23,970 nt of DNA, taken from assembly GCA_964349045.1 (NCBI GenBank), contig CAYGFI010000064.1:1-23970 (forward strand). The letters run 5' to 3'. Source of the DNA: JACJXF01 sp964349045. Its GTDB lineage: Bacteria; Bacteroidota; Bacteroidia; Bacteroidales; GCA-2748055. The stretch's first letter is position 1; the number at the start of each line of letters is the position of its first letter. This document shows positions 1 to 10,000 of this stretch, piece after piece. A program made the position numbers and the translations under genes. The notes under the pieces were generated by a model. That model did no database searches. It saw only the letters and a list, made by a program, of their open reading frames with translations, and was not told the origin of the DNA.

Positions 1-172
1 CAATTGTATTATTGGCAAACCACAAATTAAGCAGAGCCTTTCGAAGTTTAAATATACCGATTTCAATTTAATAAAAAAGTTACTTCTTATTGAGCTTGTT
101 TATTTATAATATTTACAATAAGGATATTTTTTTGAACGTAATAAATTTAATATCTTGAACTTTTTTAAAAAT

Positions 173-178
173 GAGGAG
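173..178 (+). promoter_or_regulatory. Shine-Dalgarno site that fixes a GTG start
   Basis: GAGGAG lies 8 nt before the GTG at 187. Such a strong purine-rich site is uncommon among the genes of this window and supports GTG as the true start of the CotH-family gene. The reading frame then begins directly with a lysine-rich, hydrophobic signal peptide. Confidence 0.6.
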
Positions 179-186
179 ATTAAATC

Positions 187-3100
187 GTGAAAAAATCAGT
201 ATTGTGTTTTTTATTTATATTGTTTTCATCTTTTTTCCTGCTCTTTACAATTGAGATAAACGCTCAGATTGTATTTGGATTGAATTCGGGATTCAGGTTT
301 TTAAAGGGAAAAGATGCAATTTCACTGTCTTCAGCATGGTACAATCCTGGTTTTAATGATTCCGGATGGACTTTCGGTAATACTCCTTTTCGTTATGGAG
401 ATGGAACAGGAGGGACAGAGCTTAGCGATATGCAATTTTCCTATTCAACTCTTTATCTCAGGGGAAATTTTATGGTCACAAATGCTTCAAACATTGAACA
501 AATCACTATTAATGCAGATTTCGATGATGGATTTATTATATGGATCAATGGGATAGTTGCAAAAAGTGTAAATGCACCTGCATCGCCTTCCTATAATTCT
601 TTTGCCACAGATCTTCGGGAATCAGGAACGATAAGTACCTATAACATACAGGCAGATCCCCTGCTTTTAACGGAAGGGATCAATATTATTGCCGTACAGG
701 CTTTTAACATTTCTCTCGAAAGTTCGGATTTTTATTTTAATATGAGTATTACGGCTGAGCCTGCTTTACCCCGTATTAACCAAAAACCCATTTTTAATCG
801 TGAAGCTGGATTTTACACCAATCCATTTATTCTGTATATTTTCTCTCCATCAACCGAATACCAGATTGCATATACACTTGACGGGAGTAATCCGGAAAAT
901 TCCCCAACCCGCATCCAGACAGGAGTTAGCGCTAACATATTAATTGATCCTTTATCAAACCAAAATCGCCCATTAACTCCTGCTGTTATTGTCAGGGCAT
1001 CCCTCCACGGAGCAGGAATGCATCCGTCTTTCCCGGAAGGAAGAACCTATTTTTTTGCAGCTGAGGTTTCCAATCAGAAATTTCCGGGAGGAGACTGGCC
1101 AAACACCAACGTTAACGGACAGATTATTGATCTCCCAATGGATTCTAAAGTTGTAAATGATCCCCGGTATGCAAGCCTGATGGAGTTTAGTCTGAAAGAA
1201 ATACCTTCTTTTTCAATAATTACAGATATAAAAAATTTATTTGACCCTGAAATTGGATTATATGTTAATGCTGAAGGCCATGGTGAAGAATGGGAGAGAG
1301 AGTGCTCTGTTGAATTGATCAATCCTGATGGAAGTGATGGCTTCCAGGTTAACGCGGGGTTACGTATCCGGGGAGGATGGAGCAGGCATGACAATTATCC
1401 TAAACATGCATTCCGGCTCTTTTTTAGATCTGAATATGGTACAGCTAAGTTAAATTACCCCTTATTTGGTGAGGAAGGAACAACAAAATTCAATAAGATT
1501 GATCTAAGATGCGAACAAAATTATTCCTGGGCAAATGCCGGCTCTGGCGGACCTTCCATACATAATACGGCAGTTCGTGAAGTTTTTTCAAGGGATACTC
1601 AGGGTGAAATGGGGCAGCCCTATTCCCGCAGCCGATATTACCACCTGTATTTAAATGGGATGTATTGGGGCCTTTTTCAGACTCAGGAACGAACTGAGGC
1701 AAATTTTGCTTCGTCCTACCTGGGTGGAGATGATACTGACTATGATGTTGTTAAGGTAAATACCGAAAACTATAATTATGTAATTGAAGCCACCGATGGA
1801 AGTCTTGTGACATGGCAGAATATTTATATTCTCTCTAACAGTGGATTTGCATCAAATTTAAATTACTATAAACTGGAAGGCAAGGATATTAATGGTAACA
1901 GGATCAAAGGGGCTCCTGTTCTTGTGGATATAGATAATCTGATAGACTATATGCTGGTCATTTTTTATACCGGCAACTTTGATTCTCCAACCTCTTCATT
2001 TGGAGACAATAAGGGTTGTAACAATTTTTACGCAATCTATAACAGCAAATTAAAAAATCGCGGATTTACATTTTATGCCCATGATGCTGAACACACGCTT
2101 ATGTCGGATGTTGTAGAAACAGGTACCGGATTATATGAAGACAGGGTTAATCTTGCAAGACGTACTGATGGTAAAAATATGCTTGTATCTGATTTTCAGC
2201 GATTTCATCCTCAGTGGTTGCATGAGAAACTGACAAAAAATCCGGAATACCGCATCAGGTTTGCCGACCGGGCATATAATTATCTTCGTGCGGGAAATGT
2301 ATTATCTCCGGAAGCTTGCCTTGCAAGGTTCGATGCAAGGGCCTCTCAAATTGATTTTGCAATTATTTCTGAATCGGCAAGATGGGGAGATTCCAAAGGT
2401 ACTTATCCGGTGCGTACAAAAGACAATCATTGGATTCCTGAGTTGAACAAAGTGAGGACAGTATATTTTCCGGTGCGTTCAGACATACTTAAAGATCAAT
2501 TGAAAACTGCGAATCTTTTACCATTGGTTGAATCATCCATAATAAAAGTAGACGGAAATGCTATTCAATCTGAATACTATCCCTTTCAAAATTCCGTAAA
2601 TATAGGATTTCAAAATCCCAATGCCGGGGGTGAGGTTTATTATACCTTAGATAATACCGATCCGAGGTTAGCAGGAGGATCAAAAAATCCTGCTGCTATA
2701 AAATGGCAAACCGGCAGTGATTATGAGGTTAATCATTCAGCTATTATAAAAACAAGGGTATATCTGAATGGAGTCTGGAGCGCTTTGAGTTTTACAAAAC
2801 TCCTGAAATCAAACGAGGATTATTCAAACCTGAAGGTTACCGAGATCATGTATCATCCACCCGATGTAATCAATGGGACGGATACAATTTTTGGAACTTC
2901 TTTAGAATTTATTGAATTTAAAAACATTGGGAGTACCAGTATTAATATATCCGGGATGAAACTTGATTCAGCAATTCGTTGTGTTTTTCCTGCAAATATT
3001 CTTCTGGGGCCGCAACAGTTTTATGTAGCTGCATCCAAACCGGGAACATTCACGGATTTCTATGGATTCCCTCCGTCAACCAATTTTTCGGGAAATCTCT

Positions 3101-3594
3101 CGAATGGAGGAGAATATGTGCTTCTTACAGATCCACAGGGCAATCCTGTTATATCGTTTACCTATAATGATAATAGCCCATGGCCGGTTTGCCCTGATGG
3201 AGGTGGATGTTCGCTTAATTCAGTAGAAAAAAATCCTACCGGTGATCCTGACAATTATACTTACTGGAAAGCTTCAGGAGTTTTGAACGGCACCCCCTTT
3301 GCAGATGATCCCTTTGCTGATTCTATTGACAAATCGGATATTGATGATGTCAGAGTTACCATTTATCCAAATCCGGCTGATAACATCGTAACAATATCCA
3401 TTAATCCTGAAAGAAAAAATGAGAATATAAGGGTGAAAATATTCAGTTTAAGTGGCAGCCTGATGTATGATAATAAATTGAATGCCGAAAATACTATCAG
3501 TCTGAATAAATTTAATATCGGCCCGGGTATTTATCTGGTAAGACTTGAGGGAGAGAAGTTATTAATTACCCGCAAACTTGTTGTAACCTATTAG
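187..3594 (+). CDS. Secreted CotH-kinase / lamin-tail protein with T9SS sorting domain
   Basis: An 1135-residue exported multidomain protein. Residues 1-26 form a signal peptide with cleavage likely at INA|Q. Next come a beta-sandwich-like domain (about 30-190, with W..G..P..YG and a TEL motif), a chitobiase/hexosaminidase C-terminal-like domain (about 197-290, YTLDGSNPE), a CotH domain (about 340-690: RIRGGW, PKHAFRLFF near 406, NGMYWGLFQTQE, HDAEHTL near 632), a second chitobiase-like domain (about 800-870, YYTLDNTDPR) and a lamin-tail domain (about 883-1010, VTEIMYHPP). The type A T9SS tail (about 1058-1135) starts YPNPADN and ends in a KLVV strand. CotH proteins of spore coats are atypical protein kinases; that this one phosphorylates extracellular proteins is inference. 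The tail predicts outer-membrane translocation and surface anchoring. GTG start with a strong ribosome-binding site. Transcribed alone and convergent with the next gene. Confidence 0.88.
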   Translation: MKKSVLCFLFILFSSFFLLFTIEINAQIVFGLNSGFRFLKGKDAISLSSAWYNPGFNDSGWTFGNTPFRYGDGTGGTELSDMQFSYSTLYLRGNFMVTNASNIEQITINADFDDGFIIWINGIVAKSVNAPASPSYNSFATDLRESGTISTYNIQADPLLLTEGINIIAVQAFNISLESSDFYFNMSITAEPALPRINQKPIFNREAGFYTNPFILYIFSPSTEYQIAYTLDGSNPENSPTRIQTGVSANILIDPLSNQNRPLTPAVIVRASLHGAGMHPSFPEGRTYFFAAEVSNQKFPGGDWPNTNVNGQIIDLPMDSKVVNDPRYASLMEFSLKEIPSFSIITDIKNLFDPEIGLYVNAEGHGEEWERECSVELINPDGSDGFQVNAGLRIRGGWSRHDNYPKHAFRLFFRSEYGTAKLNYPLFGEEGTTKFNKIDLRCEQNYSWANAGSGGPSIHNTAVREVFSRDTQGEMGQPYSRSRYYHLYLNGMYWGLFQTQERTEANFASSYLGGDDTDYDVVKVNTENYNYVIEATDGSLVTWQNIYILSNSGFASNLNYYKLEGKDINGNRIKGAPVLVDIDNLIDYMLVIFYTGNFDSPTSSFGDNKGCNNFYAIYNSKLKNRGFTFYAHDAEHTLMSDVVETGTGLYEDRVNLARRTDGKNMLVSDFQRFHPQWLHEKLTKNPEYRIRFADRAYNYLRAGNVLSPEACLARFDARASQIDFAIISESARWGDSKGTYPVRTKDNHWIPELNKVRTVYFPVRSDILKDQLKTANLLPLVESSIIKVDGNAIQSEYYPFQNSVNIGFQNPNAGGEVYYTLDNTDPRLAGGSKNPAAIKWQTGSDYEVNHSAIIKTRVYLNGVWSALSFTKLLKSNEDYSNLKVTEIMYHPPDVINGTDTIFGTSLEFIEFKNIGSTSINISGMKLDSAIRCVFPANILLGPQQFYVAASKPGTFTDFYGFPPSTNFSGNLSNGGEYVLLTDPQGNPVISFTYNDNSPWPVCPDGGGCSLNSVEKNPTGDPDNYTYWKASGVLNGTPFADDPFADSIDKSDIDDVRVTIYPNPADNIVTISINPERKNENIRVKIFSLSGSLMYDNKLNAENTISLNKFNIGPGIYLVRLEGEKLLITRKLVVTY

Positions 3595-3716
3595 TTCCTG
3601 AAATAGCAAAAAATAAGAAAACCACCAAAGTGTTGGTATTGGATCTGTACCAAATCTAAAAGCATGCAGCTTATATGCCTGTTTATTTGAATTAAAGAAT
3701 TGGTTCAGGCACATCC

Positions 3717-3914
3717 TCAGGGAACCAGCTTAATAGATTTATCCTCGATCATTTCCTGAAGTTGATTAAGTAAAGCCCTTTCATGCGGATCAATGTGTGA
3801 ATCCTTTGTGGCCTGATTAATGATCATTTCATACTCACTTCGTGTAATTTTATGATCGTCAATCGCTTTGTCAATTAATTTTCGCAGAATCTCTGCACTT
3901 TCACTAAGTCTCAT
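3717..3914 (-). CDS. Small helical acidic protein, unknown function
   Basis: A 65-residue protein without signal peptide or membrane segment, so probably cytoplasmic. I do not recognise the family. It reads as three or four amphipathic helices. Two similar turns stand out: DDHKITRSE and DSHIDPHE, each with an acidic residue, an isoleucine three positions later and a glutamate four after that. This spacing resembles a degenerate EF-hand loop or the short acidic turns of TerB-like helical proteins, but the full calcium-binding residue set is absent. It sits between the CotH gene (convergent, 122 bp away) and the terminator of the giant PKD gene, which separates it from that transcript. No clear ribosome-binding site precedes the ATG. 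Its regular amino-acid pattern and ATG start favour a real gene, but it could be a chance frame. Confidence 0.55.
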   Translation of the reverse strand: MRLSESAEILRKLIDKAIDDHKITRSEYEMIINQATKDSHIDPHERALLNQLQEMIEDKSIKLVP

Positions 3915-4009
3915 ATTGCTTATAATTTAAATGAAGTTTTTAATGTTACTTAAAACAATTCAAAGAAGAATTGGTTGAAGGCAGGGGTCATTTTGAATGA
4001 TGAATTAAC

Positions 4010-4043
4010 ATTAAAAAGGCGCCGGTGAGAGCGCCTTTTTAAT
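4010..4043 (-). terminator. Rho-independent, probably bidirectional terminator
   Basis: A perfect 13-bp inverted repeat, ATTAAAAAGGCGC at 4010-4022 and its complement at 4031-4043, encloses the 8-nt loop CGGTGAGA. On either strand the GC-rich core is followed by a five-T run. It begins 13 nt after the stop of the giant PKD gene, so it should end that transcript. Read in the plus direction it has the same form and would stop read-through from the left. Confidence 0.88.
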
Positions 4044-4056
4044 GGTTTAAAACTGA

Positions 4057-7000
4057 TTATTTAGTAATAACAAGTTGCTTTGTAATTGTTTCACCCGGTG
4101 AAATCAGTTTCAGATGATAGACTCCTGTTGCCTGGTTTTTAGTTTCCCAGATAATCTGATATTTACCGGGATCTTTCCTTGACTTTACAAGCGTTTCTAT
4201 CCTTCTGCCCAACTGATCGAAAATAGCTAATTCAATGAATTGATTATCGGGCAAAGAATAGTTAATGGTGGTATAATCGACAAACGGATTCGGGTAAACG
4301 CTAAGATTGATACCCGATTCTGGAATTTCCATAACTCCAACAGCATTTTTCGTAAACACATAATTGCAGTATTCATCCGATTGACCACTTACCGGATCAG
4401 AAATCCTCAGGCATACCAGGTACCTTCCTGATTTCTGATAATAGTGCGTAACAATTCCGGAAGTAGAATCCATCACCGTAAAGGAGGCTTTTTTGATCTG
4501 TTTGTCACCGAAATCCCATTCAACAGTAGCTCCGTCGCCTGAACTGGCGCTTACCAGGTCAACCGGGTAACCAGCCACTTTTTTATCGGGATCTTGTGCT
4601 TCATAACCGAATGCTGCTTTAAGAACCTGTAGTTCAGCAACGTTCAGAAGTTTATATTCATTACTTACACAGCCTGAAGTAGTATTTTCAACTTTCAGCT
4701 GAACAAGGAAATACCCTTTTGCATCGTAGATATGAATGGGATCTTTTAAAGTGGATACCGAATCCGCCCTACTGTCCCCAAAATCCCAGTTGTACTTATC
4801 GATATCACCGAAGGATTTATCCACAAATGTCACTTTTCGGGCTAAGGAATCAATGGAAAACATGAAGTTTGCCCTGCAATTGTTGGCAGCGCTTCCTTCA
4901 ACCAGTACCCATTTACAGGTCATATTCCTTGTGCCTGCAGAATTCGTAACATTTAAACAGACGTAGAAGTATCCTCCTTTGGTGAAGGAGTGTACAGGGT
5001 CGGTTTCGATAGAATTATCAGAACCATCTCCAAAGTTCCAGAGTGAACCAACAATATCCCCGATAGATTTATTACTGAAAACAACCTCCGGGTTGGCAGG
5101 ATCAGCGCGATAAACGAAATCAGCTTCGCAGTCGATCCCTAATCCACCGATGAGTAACTTCTCCTGATAGAAATCCATGCAGCCACTGTTGAAGTCATAG
5201 GTATTCAGACCAACTGAATAGATTCCTCCGCCGGGAAATACATGCACCGGATTCTCATTGGTGGAAAACTTTCCGTCACCAAACGACCATAGTAGAGCAG
5301 TAGCTTCGCCCAGTACCCGGTTTTCAAAGTACGCAGTTGAGCTTTCGGAATCTACATAACTAACAAACTCAGCAGCACAATTGATCTCTCCAACCTGTAC
5401 CGGCTGCATGATATAGTCAATACAGCCATTTACATTATCAATAACTGTCTGACCAACGTTGTACATACCTGCTGATTTATAAAGATTTTCCGGGTTCTGT
5501 AATACGCTGTACGCTCCGTTGCCAAAATCCCAGTAATAATAATCAATCTGGCCTTTGGAATTATCACTGAAATTTACAGCGTTATTAAGGGGATTAATAA
5601 CATAACTGAAACCTGCACGACAATCTATACTTCCAACCTGTATAATTTCTCCAAACACATCCATACATTTGTTCGTACTGTTTCTAACCGCAAGGGTTAC
5701 CTGGTAATATCCGGGAGTTGAATAATTATGCGATGGATTTTCAACTGTTGAAGAACCGCCGTCTCCAAAAGTCCAGAAATAATCAGTAACAGATCCTGTA
5801 GCTTTGCTGTAAAATGCCACATCACGGGCAACCGGATTAATGAAATAGCTGAAAGCTGAACCGATTGTACATACGATTTCTCCAACCCGTACCTGCTTGC
5901 ATACAGATTGTAATAAGAAGTTGTCTTTATCAATCGCTGTAAGACAAACATTATACAAACCGGGCTTCGAATAAGTATACACCGGGTTTTTAGTCGTCAT
6001 AATCTTTCCATCGCCCATGGTCCAGTACCAATTCGTGGTGTTGGATGAAGACAAATCGCTGAAATTGACTTTATAACTTCCCGGATCTGTAAAGAATGAA
6101 AAATCGGCCACAATATAAACAATGTTAACCGGAGCATATATAATTTCCTTACATATAACAGACTGGCATCCGGTCGAATTATTCCAGATGGATAAACAAA
6201 CCGTATAGGCTCCTGCTTTTTTGTAAGTATGTGCCGGGTTCAGTGCAGTACTGAAATCCCCGTCGCCAAAATTCCAGTAATAATCGGTTGCATTAAGTGA
6301 ACCGGATGTAAAGGCAGCCAATCCAGTGGAATTATTGATAGTGGATTCAAAGTTTGCCTGACAAGCCACCGTACCGGCATTAACCTGCTTCGTAACAGTA
6401 GAAATACAATTAGTTACCTGATTAATAACGGTCAGACTAACGGTATAGGCACCTCCACTTACAAAAGTATGTTGAGGATTCTGTTCAGTAGTAGTTGTCC
6501 CGTCTCCAAAGTTCCATGTCCAGGCTGTCGGATTACCCTGCGAAAGATCACTAAACAGAATAGTATTATCTCCTGTAAAATTAAAGTTGGCTACTGGTAA
6601 CGCGTTAACTATGATATTTTTAGTAGCGGAGTTTGTACAACCATTCCCATCGGAATAGGAATATACAATTGCATGAGTTCCGGAACCTGCAACAGATGGA
6701 CTAAATATCCCGGCTGTCACACCTGTTCCGCTAAAAGTTCCACCGGCAGGTAATCCTCCTGAAAGTGAAAAGGCCTCTGCATTTGCACAAACACCCGACA
6801 GGTCAGCCAGACTGACAACAGGTAATGGATTCACAATAATATTCCCGGAGGCAGTATTCATACAACCATTTCCATCGGTATAGGAATAGGTTATTGCATG
6901 CGTACCGGCACCTGCAACAGATGGATTAAATATCCCATCTGTTACACCTGTGCCGCTATAGGTTCCGCCTGCAGGGAATCCAGCACTCAGAGTAAGGCCA

Positions 7001-10000
7001 GAGGCATTCTGGCAGGTATTTGCTAAAGCGGCTAGGCTGACAACCGGTAAGGAGTTAACAACAATATTCTGTGTTGCAGAATTCATACAGCCAATACCAT
7101 CAGAATAAGTATAGGTTAAAGTATGAGTTCCTGTTCCGGCAGTGGCCGGATTGAATGACCCTGCTGTCACTCCGGTTCCGGAATACGTTCCACCTAAAGG
7201 TAATCCACCGGCCAAGTTAAAGTTAGCCGTATTGAGACATACTGCCGGCAGAGAGGCAAAACTAACAACAGGTAATGCTTTAACAAGGATGTTTTGGGTG
7301 GCAGAGTTCGTACATCCGGTGCTGTCTGTAAATGTATACATAATGGTATGGATACCAGATCCTGCAGTTGCAGGGCTGAAGATGCCTGCGTTTACGCCTG
7401 TTCCACTATAGGTTCCACCTGATGGTAATCCGCCTGTCAGGGTGAAATCAGAAGCATTAACACAAACATCCGGCAGTGAAGCAAACTGCACATTGCATGG
7501 TGAACCGGTTCCAATTGTTATCCAATCCGAACTAACAAATGAATTTCCGCAAGAATTGGTGATTGAAACAATGATCATATAATTTCCCGACAATGCATAA
7601 GAATGATAAACCGGCAAAAGGGTAGAATAAGTTGTTAAAGGGGAAGTGCCATCTCCAAAATCCCATAGATAAGTGGACCCACCATAAGCAAGAAACTTAA
7701 TATTTTCACCTGCTGCCGGGTATTCATTATCCCAGAAAAACTCTCCTTCAACGGGCGCATTGTTTGCAATAGTTATATTAAATTGATCAGTAAAACTGTT
7801 CCCGCATCCATTGGTCAGAGTAAGACTGGTAGGATAAATCCCAGTTGTAGAATAACTATGTTTAGCTATATCAATTATGTATCCATTTTCAACATCTAAG
7901 GGTGTTGTTTCAGTTGTTGAAGTTCCATCTCCAAAATCCCATAAATAGGTACCTAAACCGCTATAGGTATAAAACAGGATTGAATCACCCGCACAGGCTA
8001 ATTTTGGTAAAACATCATATTCATATTCATCAGCGCTTGGATTAGGGAATATATTATCATCAACGATTACCGTTCTGTTAACTGTTGCTTCATTACCACA
8101 GCCATTGGTCATCTTCAATGTAACATTTTTACTTCCAGGTGTAGCAAATGCGTGGCGAACATAATTCTTATCTGAAGTTGGACTACCATCACCAAAATTC
8201 CATAAATAAGAATTTGCATTACCTTCTGCTTCGAATGTAACTATATCATTAGGACAAACCGGGTTTGGATAAATGTCAATTTCTTCAAAAGAAACCGGCA
8301 GATCATTTTGTACATAAACGGATTTGTACAATGTAGTTTCATTGCCACAATAATTAGTAATTTTCACCCATGCCTGGTAAGTTCCTGCCACAGAATAGAA
8401 ATGATTAATTTCAGGTCGGGAAGTAGTTACATCCGGACTGCCATCTCCGAAATTCCAAGCATATGAACTATTACTTTCATTTCCATATGCTTCAAAATTA
8501 ACTTTGGAATTTGGACAGACAGTATTTGGGTAAACATCAAAATAGGTATTTGTAACAGGTAAATTACTTTCTACGTGGACCGTTCGATAGACCGTAGTAT
8601 CATTGCCACACGCATTGGTAATTGTTAACGATATCGGGTAGACTCCAACTGAAGTATAAACATGGTTAGGATACTTTAAAGTTGAAGTTGGGCTACCATC
8701 ACCAAAGTCCCAAACATATGAAATACCTTCCCCATCAGCTTCAAAATAGATATTCGTATTTGGGCAGGCATATTCCTGGGAAATATGTACATCGATATTA
8801 GTTACAGGTAAATTATCTGCTACCATAACAGTCTGATATAGAGTAGTATCATTCCCGCAGGCGTTGGTTATTTTAACTGATACAGTATAAATACCGGTCA
8901 ATGTATAAAGATGTCTGTTCGAGCTTGATGCCGGGCTTCCATCTCCAAAATTATACAAGTATGAAACTCCTCCATCTCCATATACATCGATATAAACTTC
9001 GGTATTTGGACACACTGGATTAGGATTGATGTACATTTCAGCATGGTTTATCGGGATATTATTATCCACCCAAACCGTTTGATTAAGTATTGTATCATTA
9101 CCACAAGAGTTGGTTAATTTTACGGATGCTTCATAGCTTCCAGGTAAAGCATAGGTGTGATAAGTATAACGTGACATAGAAGTGAGGGTACTATCTCCAA
9201 AATCCCATAAATAAGAATCTGCATCTCCCCAGGCATCGAAACGAACTTCAGAATTCGGGCAGACAGGATTTGGATAAATATCGAATTCCGCATAAGTTAC
9301 CGGTAAATTATTTGATACCTGCACGATTTGATGTAAAATCGTATCATTACCACAACCATTGGTAATCTTTACTGAGACATCATAACTGCCTATTGTCAGG
9401 TAAGTATGCTTTGGATTTTTTTCAGTTGAGGTAATGCTATCGTCGTCAAAGTTCCACAAATAAGAAACTCCGTCTCCCCATGCATCGAAATGAACCTCGG
9501 AATTCGGGCATACGGGATTTGGATTACTATTTATCTGAGCATACATTACAGGTAAATTGTTTGTAACATATATGTCCCTGTATATAATTGTATCATTTCC
9601 ACAACTGTTGGTTATTGTTAGAGAAGCCTGATAAGTTCCTGCAGTTGCATAAGAATGATCAGCATAGTATTCTGTTGAAACAGGGCTTCCATCACCAAAG
9701 TTCCATAAATATGAAGTGCCATATCCTGATGGCTGAAAATGAACATTGGAATTCGGGCAGACAGGATTCGGATAGGCCTCAAAACCTGCATTAGTCACAG
9801 GAATACTATTATCAACAAAAACCGTTTGGTACAATATAGTATCATTACCACAAGCATTTGTAATTGTGACTTGAGCATTATAAATAGAGGCAATCAGATA
9901 GGTATGAACCGTATTGGAATTTGTTGAGGCCGGGCTTCCATCTCCAAAATCCCATAAATAAGAATCTCCATCTCCCCATGCATTGAAATAAACTTCAGAA

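Noticed and set aside
2..109. Open frame from the left edge ending in TAA at 107-109, possibly the tail of an upstream gene.
   Set aside because: Two of the three forward frames are open here for about the same length in AT-rich DNA, and the translation shows no recognisable motif.
3633..3653. Small hairpin TTGGTA/TACCAA between the CotH gene and the small protein gene, as a terminator.
   Set aside because: The stem is only 6 bp and AT-rich, with no T-run after it.
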